NCBI RefSeq assembly: GCF_000516985.1
Contig: NW_006917097.1
Coordinates: forward strand, 744,001 to 808,000
Source: Pestalotiopsis fici W106-1
Taxonomy: Eukaryota; Ascomycota; Sordariomycetes; Amphisphaeriales; Sporocadaceae
DNA: 64,000 nt
Direction: 5' to 3'
Shown here piece after piece: positions 12,528-23,473 of the stretch (position 1 is the stretch's first letter; every line of letters starts with the position of its first letter). Made by a program: the position numbers and the translations under genes. Below the pieces are notes generated by a model. It saw nothing but the letters and a program-made list of their open reading frames with translations. It made no database searches and was not told the DNA's origin.

Positions 12528-14118
12528 CTAAATCGGAATTCCATTATCCAGAAATATTACCACCAAGATGATCGTGACAAAGAGCGCACACAAAACCGCA
12601 AAAACCCACAATAGAAACCATTTCTTGTCGTACAATTTCTCTTCATACCCTTTCGTTTCGTTCGTCGTAATTGTGTTGGCGGTTTCAGCAGTACCTGTAC
12701 GTCTGGTATGCTGAGCATCATGATGCGAGGTTGCTGATTCTCGGGGCCCCTTTCAAGTCCAACGTTAGCAGTGTACAGCAAGGCTCGTCTTTCTATTCTT
12801 GGAAAAAGAATAAATCGCACAAACACATATGTACTCATGCGCTTACCGCAGACTATCTCCACGAAAGAAAACAATGGCAAAGCCAGCAGTAGGAGCGGTA
12901 GAATCTGACCAAAGCCCCAAGTATCCTCTGGCCCCTCCCGACCATTGATAGCTGCATTGTCCCTTGCCCATCCCACGACATAAGTGGTTTGAAATAGATA
13001 GGCGAATATACGCGCCAGATCAAAGTATAATGATGCGAATATCTCACGAAGTGTGAAGGACATGACAAAGAGAAGCCACGTGGGCCATTCAACCAACTTC
13101 CACAGCCACCGAAATTTAGAGCGCTGGTCAACGTGGTCTTCAACTCTTCTGTATAGGTATGTCGGCTGACACATGACCGTGTAGACAAAATGTCCGAGCG
13201 TCTTTACCAGGTAAAAGTCGTTGATCTCCGGGTACAAACAAGAAACGATGGAATAGGCAGACATCAAGTCAACGACAGTGCCCACCACGACGTAGGGTAT
13301 GACTCTTGGGGTGAGGCCACTTGGGAGCTGCCTCCATAAACAGTCCATCGAGAGGCCCCAAAGCCCAGGAACCAGAAACTTGTCATTGTAAATGACGAAA
13401 TTGAAAGCCAGAACGCAACCAAAGACAATTGCTATCCATCCCAGCCGCCATCCTCTGCGAATGTTGGCTTTGAGCACATCGCGAACAATCAGTAAAACGG
13501 ACTGGTACGTTGCAAAAGACGCGAGAGTGAGGTTCGCAGCTATGTAAAAGTGATATTGTGTGATTTCACAGTGTCTCATGTAGCCCACAGTCAGAATCGC
13601 GCCGCCCGCCACGAGTTGCTGATCAGAGAACATGAGGCATACCTCTTGCATCTTGTCCCTGGTGACGCGGACGCGAATGTAAGAAAGGATCTCATCGACT
13701 GGAGTTCCACTGAGCTTTTTCAGTACATAGTCGCGTAACTGAAGGTCGATTGCCGCGATACCGGGGTTGTCTTTTTCCATGACTCCGTCAACGAGATTGT
13801 ACGTGAAAAGTGCAATGGCAAAGGTCAACCAAGCAGATGTGAATATGGCCGCAATGACCTGGATCGAAGCTCATGGTCAGCAAAGACTGAAGAGGCAATG
13901 TCGAGCGACAGCCACACTCATGGAAACAAAGATGAGGTCCCATGAGATTTACTTACACCTATCCCGGCCTATCGTAAGCAACGATGGATCAGTATTGTCT
14001 TTGAAAGGACTGAAACCTTGATGAATGAGTGGGCACCTACGACGTCTGGATCTGCGGCAAATTGTACGGCGCTGCCCTCGATGTCGCATTCTATGTTGGT
14101 ACTACAGGTGGTTCCCAT
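12528..14118 (-). CDS. polytopic membrane protein of unknown function
   Basis: Four exons on the minus strand, 14041-14118, 13957-13968, 12847-13858 and 12528-12733, give 435 residues. I do not recognise a named family, but the layout MGTTCSTNIECDIEG..DPDVAGIGV followed by about seven or eight hydrophobic helices is common among uncharacterised Pezizomycotina membrane proteins. Helices include VIAAIFTSAWLTFAIALF, a segment after the motif FSDQQLVAGGAILTVGYMRH, LGWIAIVFGCVLAFNFVIY, VIPYVVVGTVVDLMSAY and a last helix VFAVLCALFVTIILVVIFL close to the C-terminus. The 12-base second exon encodes Ala-Gly-Ile-Gly and joins the flanking exons in phase 0. The last intron restores the frame of the terminal helix; its acceptor could be at 12734 or six bases away, changing two residues. 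A straight read-through would replace the helix with a basic, unlikely tail. Confidence 0.8.
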
Positions 14119-14824
14119 TGTACTTCAATGAAATGATAGCTGTCGCGGATAGAACTCGTTGAGGAAATATTAAGGATCGACAGCTCCTATATGACCTCAA
14201 AACAAGCCCACGTAACGATTGTTTTTAAAACCCGGAACATTTCGTTAGTTGTGAGGTCCCTTACAACAAACTTTGAAGCGCAAAATCGAAATGTGAAAAA
14301 AAAAAAAACATCTTGAAAAAGCAACTGGTTGTTACATGGAGTCTGAACGTGTCCATCGCCCGGCATCTTGTTACATATTACCGATGCGGTGAGAAGTGGC
14401 GGATATTACTGCTGCCAAGTTGTGCGGTATTGACTAATCAGGAGACGGTAAGCTGCAAGGACAGCTGATCACATCCTGCCAAGTTGACGAGGCTGAGCCC
14501 GATAACAAGGCATGCCCGTTCATGAATGATGCGCCATCTAGCCAGAATTACCAATCTAGGCAGGGATTGGCCTGGAGTAAGATTTCGGCACGCATACTTC
14601 TGCTGACCGGTCTATCTGCATGAGATCAATTCGGGTTTACGCGTCTAAGCGACGCATCGATCAGAGATATCATTGTGTTTGAGATTGCCAAATTGGAGTC
14701 ATAGAAAGTACTTGGCACGATTTGCGTTGGGCAAGGCTATCATAAATGCGTCCAGTGTTAAACAAATACCACGAACGAAGATCAAGAAATCACGTGCGTG
14801 AAACCTGCCACTCTATTTCCTTTC
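14119..14824. other. intergenic region, 0.7 kb
   Basis: Upstream region of the membrane protein and 3' flank of the ankyrin gene. A short A-run lies near 14297-14308. No gene is visible. Confidence 0.55.
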
Positions 14825-17800
14825 CTACTCTATATTGCTATTCCCAACATGCAAATGAAATAGCTTACAGCTTTGCAGAAAATGTTCGATCACCGTCTCT
14901 GCAAAAGGTCCATCATCCTTTTCCCGAGAGTGGATGCCACGCTCCCGTAACTTCATCGTAATGAGATCTCTGGATATATTCATGCAATCCAAGATTCCAG
15001 TCACCCATGAGAGGCGTCGATTGTACCACCTTTCGAGCTTAGTGGGGTCTTCATTCGCGTTTCTTCTAACTACAACGTGCTTCTCCAATGCCCACAGAAG
15101 AGTAACCATCTGTCTGATGGGGCCATCGTCATGATGCTCTTCGGCAATGACCGTTGGGGGTGGCTCAAAGCAGTCTTTCTTGGAGTCGATTGTATACGTC
15201 TCCCTTTCCTAAGTTCAAGGTGGTCAGTCAAAGTCATACATCTCGGAAAATCTGCTTACTTTGATCTGTGGTCTACCTTTGTGGACTGTGGCCTTGCGGA
15301 GAATTTCCTCCCACTGATGGAAATTATTACGTTTGAGGTAATGATCATGGCTTCGGCGAAGCTGATGTAGCCACGCATCTATTAGCTCCTTGCAGGATTT
15401 CATTTCCAGGATCGAGATGTGGGACTCTAGTTGTGCTATGCCTTCGAATTCTTCCCACACAACTGCTTCCTTGTCTTCTGATGAAAGCGTTTGGGATGCC
15501 CAATATCCTGTTCCGCCGTCGCAGCACGTATGTGTCAATTCCATTTCGTCGAATTGAGCACATCTAATGAATTGAATTAGCTGAGCGTTCATGACTTTTG
15601 CATCTCCATTCTCTTCCAGTAAGCAAAGCCACTCGATAGTGTCCTCAAGACGGCGGAAAGAAAAGAATGCGTTGGGGTGGCAGAAGTATGCGCCTAGGAC
15701 TTTCGCTGGTGTACATCCCTTCGGAGAGCATGCACAACGACAAAGGTCGTGACTATGGGGCCTCGCTCCTGCTCTGACAAGCTTCTCTATACACCTAGAG
15801 CCGATTACGTGCGTATCGTCCATCGAGTACGGACGCGATGGCGGCCAGTTCGTGACTGCATAGTGCATTGGAATTCGTCCGCAGAGATCCTGTGCATTGA
15901 CGTCGGCACCGTGCTCGATCAATGTATCCATTGTATCAAGAAACCATGGCCTTGCACATTTCATGAGCGGAGTGATACCATCGCTGTTCTTTTGGTCGAG
16001 TCCGGTAAACCCGTGCGCGATCAGAGTCTTTGCATTTGACAGACCTAGCCAATAATGCATGATATTGTTTCCATCTGTGTTCTCGTTCCCATCGGGGAAT
16101 GTGAAGTCCAGTCTGGCGTCTAATTTGAACAAGTCTTCAAAATGAAAATCCTTGGGGATGGAACTCGGCCTGAAACACATGGATAGGGCCATTCTTTTTG
16201 CCAATGAGCCTCCGATAAACTTGACATTATCGGGATAGATTCCTTGGATGAAGAATGCAAGATCGCTCGCAAGTTTGTAATGACCTCGGGCCAAGGTATA
16301 ACCCAGGAAGTCCCAATGTCGTAATTTGTCGATGATTTTCAGGCTTGCTCCCTCTGATATCAACAACTTGGCCATATCGATGTTTCCCATGGCACATGCA
16401 TACATCAGAGGCGTGGTGCCATTTCTGTCAGTGGCGTCCACGGCGTATCCCGCAGATATTAAAGCGGGAGCACACTCTATATTGAACACAGCGAGGTGCA
16501 AAGCCGTCTGGCCGAGGAAATTAATTTCATCATTCCGAACAGCACGAGCGAGGAGCTCCGAGACGGAATGTGCTGATCCGCACAATATCTCCCGCTGTAG
16601 TAGTGTTGTACCTCCGAAGTCTACATGGTAGTCAGCACAAGAAGACTGCTGTCATATCATAAATGGTGGAGTAATGCTTACCTGGATCAACGGAGACCAT
16701 CATTGCTAGGAGTTCGAGGAAAAATGGATCCGGAGTAACTTCTTCAGAAAACCAGTTCGGATCGCAAGGCTCAGGCCACATCTTGGCTGATGGAGCTGGC
16801 AAGTTGCACGAGTTAAAGCCAAGGGCGAGGAGCTCCTCGAATAGCCAAAGATGAGGTCCTTCTCCAATCCAACGAGCCATGCGATAGAGAAAGCTTTTCT
16901 AGGAGTCAGTTATGGCAAACCATTACGAGGATACAAAACCCGTGGTGCTCAAGATAGCCGAAGTTGTTGTCACCCGAACACTGCAATACCACTTCCCTCC
17001 AGGTTTTCAGATACTTACTTGATATCGTCTAGGCCTGTTTCCATTTTAAATTCCGCCATGAATACCTTCAAAACCCTCAAAGCAGAGCCCCAGCTGACAT
17101 GTGGTGTGTACCACAACAGTTCCTAGACTTGTGTTAGTACTCCTTGAATGAGGGGGGAAACAACAACGAGAATGGCTTACCCCGATATAACCACGCCCTG
17201 CAGGATTGACATGTCTTATTATCCGCTTGTCCTCTTGATACATCTCTCGAAACTCCTGTACCACCTCCTCCCAATCGGAAAACCCCTCTCTCAATCTCCA
17301 AAGCAGTTCAAAGCCACGCGATGTATACCTCACCACTTCTTCCTTGATTTGAAGTGAAGGTCTGATGGAGTACGTCCCAGCGGCGGAAGTGAGCCTCAAA
17401 CCAAAGGTGATGGCTCGATGCCAACCAAGCTGGGTAAGTGCTATGTGAAGCTCTGATACGTACTCACTGGCAGTACAATTGGGGTTGGAGCATCCTTTGA
17501 GGATGAATGACAAGGGGGTGTATTCAAAATTCCAGAAACGACTGGTGATCTGCCCCTTGATATGGCAAGTACATGAGCAAGCTCTGCGGGTGCAATCTGT
17601 TCGTCGTTGACGGGGTCGCCCCGGCCCGGCGACAAGAGTGTTCGAAACTGCGGTATTTGGCCGTGGCGTCACTTCCTCGGAGTGAGATCGGTCGGGCTGT
17701 TCCTGCTCTTCTTCTTTACCGATTCTTTGATGTGTCTCGGGAGTTGGAGGCGAGGTGGGAATGCGCCTATGATGAGGATAACTGAACATCCTACATAGTC

Positions 17801-18235
17801 ATTGTTAGCTTGGTCTCGGCAATGTGGCAACGAGGCTCACGAAAGTATGTCCAGTTTTGCAACAACTGTGAGATCCTGAAGTTTTTTCAAGTCCTTCTTA
17901 TTGGTGCTAAGCCATCGCATTCGGGAGAGCGTCTTGCGAGGTTTCTTCTCGGCAGCGTCGAGTGTCTCTGTCATCTCCTCGAGGGTTGAAGCAACATTTT
18001 GAACAGTCTTTCGGCAGTGACTTATAGCGAGAGAAACATCGTGGTCGTCTAGAGTTGACAGGCCTTCAAGTCTCTTGACAAGGAAAGTCAAGAACTTGAG
18101 GTCCTCAAGAAGCGACTCTACTTCCTGAGAAATCGTCTTGGACTCCTTGTAGAGATCACGCAGCCTCGCGGCTCCCTCAGCAATAGAGATAGCTAAGGAG
18201 GCCAATCCAGTCACCAGCCCGACGGCTTCCGCCAT
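14825..18235 (-). CDS. fungal STAND-type N-terminal domain + ankyrin-repeat protein
   Basis: Six exons on the minus strand, 17841-18235, 17181-17790, 17019-17122, 16682-16893, 15260-16620 and 14825-15208, give 1021 residues. Residues 1 to about 130 (MAEAVGLVTGLASLAISIAE and following helices) match the helical N-terminal domain often found at the head of fungal NLR-like and ankyrin proteins. A Cys-rich segment CTRRACSCTCHIKG follows, then an alpha-helical middle, then ankyrin repeats such as GQTALHLAVFN, GTTPLMYACAMGNIDMAKLL, DGITPLMKCARP and CGRIPMHYAVTN. The C-terminal 200 residues are unassigned. No nucleotide-binding P-loop is present. Such proteins are suspected in self/non-self recognition or signalling, but no role is proven. 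The fourth exon needs an AAAAG acceptor to keep frame, which is weak. The last exon could instead splice again near 14868, altering only the final residues. Confidence 0.82.
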
Positions 18236-19076
18236 GGCAGGTCCTCAATTGTCTCTCCTTGGATGGGGCAGAAGTTTTGTCTTTGGATTTCTTGGTAGAG
18301 GTCTGAGGAAATTCGAAAGTTTTGAATTGATGGGGGAAGCAGCTTGACCGTCCCTTGGTACAGCCACAATTCGTGTCAGGCTGGCAAGGCTCTAGTCAAG
18401 GCAGAGCAAAGAATGCACGCCCGCTTGGCATGTATGCTACCGTATTCACCAGTAATATACCAGAGCACTCCAACCGACATGCATATGAAGGCTGCGCCTC
18501 ATGTAAAGCACTCGAAATCTGTACGTGAATTCAAATTCTACTGGTTCATAACAGGGTCAATGTTTCTACTTCTCCCATGGTTCGAGGCGTATCTTGAGGC
18601 GACCTAGAGAATGGCTGGAATCCATTCGTCCTGTTTGCAAGACGAATGCAAATAACCATATTAGAAATGGCGATCACGGGTGTTCGATAGTGTGACCAGA
18701 TTTCCTTTTTTTTTTTCTTCTTTTGTCACGCACCACTGCGTCATTGCAAATATACACAAGGATAATGATTATCGTCAAGAAATTTTCATTCAAATTAGAA
18801 CAATTAGGTCATACATGTCTTCCTTTGACACACATGCCTTTGCTCTCCTGAGTATTATTCATTCCTGTATTTCCTGGGCTCCGTATTTCTCATGACTCCT
18901 CTGACAGTGAAAAAAAGGCCCCAAATGCTCTTGCTCATATGCTTGTGAGCTGTATAGTCCAAAACGCAACTCGCCTGTAGCGGTCTCTTTTGGAGGTATC
19001 ATAGGGTAACTGAAGAAAACAGAAGAAGAATTAAACAAAATCATGGCTGATTCTATAACTTGCTGGGTATCAGGTC
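18236..19076. other. intergenic region, 0.8 kb
   Basis: Promoter side of the ankyrin gene and 3' flank of the Hsp70-like gene. A T-run lies near 18706-18717. No gene is visible. Confidence 0.55.
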
Positions 19077-21541
19077 TTATCTGAACCGAGCCCTACAGCG
19101 ACCCATAACCTCTCCTTGGCACACCAGTTCGGCGCTGAACTCGGAACCGTCAAGCGTCAGATAAATGTCAAAGTAGACTCTGTAGAATGTGCCTTGAGGC
19201 GTATCCATGCGCTCAAAGTCCTTTTCCAAGTTCTTGCGCGACAGATCCGACGTCAATGTGACAACTTCTTTTATGCCTGCGGAGCGCATTAGTTTGACGA
19301 TTCATGGATATCAACAGAGTGGACTTACGAGGATCCTTTGTGTATTCCGGGCACACATCGTCATCACAGGCATACAGAATGTCCTCGTACATGAGAGTGG
19401 CGCCAGGAGCAACCTGTCTGAAAAAGCTGACCTTGACAGGCTCTCCAATCTTGACTTTCTGGCCCTTCTGCACAAAGATTTGCCTTGTGAACTTGCATCG
19501 GTCTTTGCCGTCAAGCGAGGGCACTCTGTAGGCTTCTGGGTGGTAGCCCTCCTTGAATGGCTGGAGGGTGGCCATGAGGTAGTGTCGTCGAGCGACACGG
19601 TGGGTAATGACACGCTCGGTGATACCAGCAGTCACTGCGCCCTTGACAATGGCAGCTACCGAGTCCATAGGCCGGACGACCTTGGACTGGAACTGAGGTG
19701 GCACGTGCAGCTTGATCTGCTGGAACAAGTACTCGGATGCACCAAATCCTCCTACGACCAAAATATTTTGCAAAGCCCTGTTTTGAGCCTGAATGGCGAT
19801 GATTTGGTTCCGAACAAGTTCCAGGATGCGGTTGACAACGGGCTCGAAGCACTGGAGGATTTCCTCGTTTGTGAATGTCATATAACCCTCCTCGATGCCG
19901 GCCTCTGGGAATTCAGCCTCAATACCGACATCGACAGCCCATTTTTGGCCATTGTTGCGGAAGTCAGCCTTGATGCGGTTCTCAAAGTCCATGATACACT
20001 TGGCGTAGACGCGGCCGGCTGTCCTCGATCCGTCGGGCAGCTTCATCTTTCTAATCTTGGTCCGGAGGATGTTGCTAAAGTTCCGGTTTAGAGCTGTCGA
20101 ACCGCAAGAGTCTCCGGAACCAGCGGTACATTCCGCAACAGTAAATGGATTCTCATCTTCGACTTCGTAGGCAATCAAATCAACAGTACCACCACCACAA
20201 TCAACAATCAGCACAGCATCATGGACCTTGAGGTTGAGCAGGCCCGTCTTGGAACAGAACAGAGCGGCAGCCTCGGGCTCCGACACTAGCGTTAGTCTGT
20301 TGTCGTTCTCATCGCGCAGGAAACCAGCCTGGATAGCTGCGGCTCTGGTGGCAGCCTTTCCGGCGTCGTTCCAGATAGCTGGCACGGTCAAATAGTACCG
20401 AATGTTTCTCTCTTCTCTGTTGAAGACCTCGCCCAGAGTCTTCTGCAGTGCAGCCCGCATGGCTTGCCTAAGCTTGAAGAGGTAGTCGGCAGCCACGTCA
20501 ATCTCCGACTTTCCTGGAGGCAGAGGTGGCAAGTTGATGGGGTCAATGTAAGTGTTGCCCGACAACATGAGCTGCAGCTTGAACCACTCAACCTTTTGCA
20601 CGCCGGGCTTGGGGTACCCAGTCGGGGCCAGCGCATCAGCGATATCTGGTCCCCATCCTACCACCTTTTGATACTGGTCGTAATATAGCACGGTGGGAAT
20701 CTGGATAGCAGATGTTAGCCTTTCGTGCCTAGCCGTAGGAAGTTTCTGCAGGCAATCTTTTGAATTACCTTTTGCTTGGTATATGAACCTGCTCCAGGCC
20801 ATTCAGTGATAATATCTTCCTTTGCTTCGTTGTTGGTAGCAAATGCGAATGCGACACCCGAGAATGTGGTTCCCTATTGGCAAAGATTATGATTAGCATG
20901 AGAGGTCGCATGAAGAAGCAATGTCTTGGAAAGCGCAGGTTACTCACAAAATCAATGCCCACAATCAATTGCGCCTTGCTTCTGCTGTGTCCCTCGACCT
21001 CAGCTGCTGGTCGGCCGAATTGCTGCATGGCGTTGCCTGGGTTCTGAGGAGGGGCAGGTGGGGGGTAGCCAGTAGCACCAGCGTAACCTGGAGGACCGCC
21101 CTGAATACCGGGCGGAGGACCACCACCTGGCATTTGCATCTGGGGAGGATATCCGGCGAGAGGAGCACCGGTGTTGATCGGAGGAGGGCCGCCGACCATC
21201 TGCGAGGGAGGAGTGCGAGCTGGGCCTTGAGGAGCTTGGGGGCTCATGCGCTGGACGGCGGAGGGAGCAGGACCTTGGGGATAGTTGGCAGTATAGCTCG
21301 GCGGGCGAGGTCCGGCTCCAGGATGGTTCATCGTCGGGAGGGACTGTTGCGAAGAAGAAGAAGCGACGGAGGGGGCAGGCCCAGGACGGGCGAACTGCTG
21401 CGGTATTTGAGGGGGGCCTTGGCCTGTCGCTTGCGGTGGTGGGGTTGAGGCTGCCTGGGGAATATCTGTCGAGGGGATACTGGCGGTGGACTTCCGTTTA
21501 CCAAACCCGAAGTTCTTGAACCTTGAATTCACAGAACTCAT
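19077..21541 (-). CDS. Hsp70-like ATPase (HSPA12-like) with proline-rich N-terminus
   Basis: Four exons on the minus strand, 20948-21541, 20769-20873, 19329-20700 and 19077-19276, give 756 residues. Residues 1-185 are a low-complexity Pro/Gly/Gln/Ser head. The actin-like ATPase domain starts at about 190 with LIVGIDFGTTFSGVAFAF (phosphate-1 loop, split by the first intron), has LIVDCGGGTVDLIAYEV (phosphate-2) near residue 400 and NILVVGGFGASEYL (adenosine motif) later. LTLVSEPEAAALFC is the connecting helix typical of the family. The C-terminal part has no classical Hsp70 substrate lid or EEVD end, which is why I place it with HSPA12-type proteins rather than canonical chaperones. Fungi often encode many such proteins; their clients are unknown. 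All introns preserve frame exactly. Confidence 0.92.
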
Positions 21542-21992
21542 GTGGGCGGGTGTCCTGGAAAGGGAAGAAGGGAGGAAAAGGAAAAGAAATAAAAGGGAAG
21601 GGGGAGAAAAGGAAATGGGAAAAAGGACTTTTGCAGTCCTGGAGAGTGGTGTGGGATTGGGATGGGGATTTGGGGGGGACGAGTACCAGACAGACAGAAT
21701 CAATGCTACCTTGCCCTACGCCCAAAGGTACAGTAAAATAAAATAAAAAAAAAGTAGGCGGCTGACACCCAAAAAAAAAAAAAAGGCGAGCGACTTGGGT
21801 ACCAGAGAGGAACGAGGGGTCGCAGAGCGAGTGTATTGCTGCTGGGGTGATCGCTCCCTTGTCAGACACCAGACACACACAAAAGATGTAGGTAGATTTG
21901 CCTTTGGGGGGAACCGGCTCGTTCAGGCTGGGTTGGGCGGAACAAACTCTCGATCGGGAGAGGGCAGACACCAGACCAGTTCGGGATGTTGA

Positions 21993-22018
21993 GCAGCAGC
22001 AGCAGCAGCAGCAGCAGT
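21993..22018. repeat. (GCA)n trinucleotide repeat
   Basis: About eight uninterrupted GCA units lie in the presumed 5' leader or promoter of the Hsp70-like gene. Visible directly in the sequence. Confidence 0.85.
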
Positions 22019-23437
22019 AGATTACTTGGGTACCGGGCGCAGCAGCTGATGCACAGCAAACATGGGACATGCAGTGCATGCAGCAGAGAAGCAGTGCAGT
22101 GCAGTTGCAGTTGCAGCGGCAGAGACGAGAGAGTCAAGTGTCTTCGCACGGAATAGTGAGATAGAGGTAGGCAAGGTTAGGTCAGGTAGTATGAGGGGTC
22201 CGGCGCAGCGCGGTTGCAACAGCGTATCCGTGGCGGCAAGGAAGGAGATAGATGGAGAGAGCCTTGGTCTCTGTGCTTGGCTTGCGAGGTGGGCAATGAA
22301 TTTAGACGCGGCGGACGGGGCTGTAAGAAAATAGCATCTGGAGATGGCCTCTCTTGCTCCACCCAAGCCAAGCGGCACCCTTTGATTGCCTGCCCCGTGG
22401 CTGAATGAGCTGACGGCGCTAAAAAAGAAAGCGGGTTTGGCAGTGGTATGGTCTTTTTTACTGAGAATGGATTCCGTGCCCTTTGATGAGAGAGCAGACG
22501 AACAGACAGAGTTCTTGACTAGGTCCAGTATGAATGGGTAGGACTTGTAAGGCTGAAGGTCCTGCGGAGACGTGGGCGAAAAGTCCTAGGCTAGTGAGCC
22601 TATCCCTGGTCGGGTCCGTGGGACCGTGATCGGGAGGGGGGTGGTTTTGGGTCTCAATAAGACGATGTCGGCGGTGAAGCTATCTTTTTTCCTCAAGCGA
22701 GGAGGACAATAAGCTATGACTGCAGGCCTTGGTGGTTTGAGACCGGAAAGCCCGATGAATCTGGGGTAAGAAGGTCAATGGGAAGACTCGTCCTTGCATG
22801 ACGGTGAGCACAAACTTCTCAAAGGCTACACTAGACAAAGACAACGAATTTACCGCCGTTGGTATAGAAACGAGGTGCCCGCCAACAAGTTGTTACTCAG
22901 ACACTATGGTAAGTGAGCTGAGGAAAAGGCAAAAATTTGTGCCGTCTCGAACGACCCCTACGCTGTGTGTGTGTACAGAGTAAGTCGAGTTAAACAGGTT
23001 ACGCAGCAGATAATTATTTGGTTTGGACCAGGAATTCTGCAACTCCAGGTAAATGTATCATGTTTTATTTGTGACAAGTTGTAATAATATCAAAAATATG
23101 TATGGATATGGCGATCTTTCCCATGAAGCTGGTCATCTTCAGCTGTTGGTATATGAGATACGTGGGTCTTGATCGTACTAGATATTCAATGTCAAGAAAA
23201 ATGATCGTCATGCAAGTCCAGATCAGAGGCTGACAGTCAGCTTTATGGGGATTTCAATACATTAATTTGCATGCTCAGGAGAACCCTGCATAAATGACAT
23301 CAATTTTGGAACTTTTTCTTCTTGTTCTTTTTTTCGATTTGGTCTTTTGCCCTTTCTTTTCCTTCTCAATCTCGTAACAAAGATTCAACCATTGACCGTC
23401 TTTGTCAAGTCGCACGTTGAGGGACAAGCTTGGAGGC

Positions 23438-23473
23438 TACCTAGGTAGCTAGGTTAGCTAGGTTAGCTAGGTA
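23438..23473. repeat. short tandem repeat (TAGCTAGGT-type)
   Basis: The motif GTTAGCTAG is repeated in tandem about three to four times with slight variation. No function is evident. Confidence 0.75.

Noticed and set aside
12557..12846. Read-through C-terminus of the membrane protein without the last intron
   Set aside because: It gives a basic, helix-free tail, whereas splicing at 12847/12733 yields a clean terminal membrane helix.
19207..20091. 294-codon open frame on the plus strand
   Set aside because: Antisense to the Hsp70-like gene; no family features.
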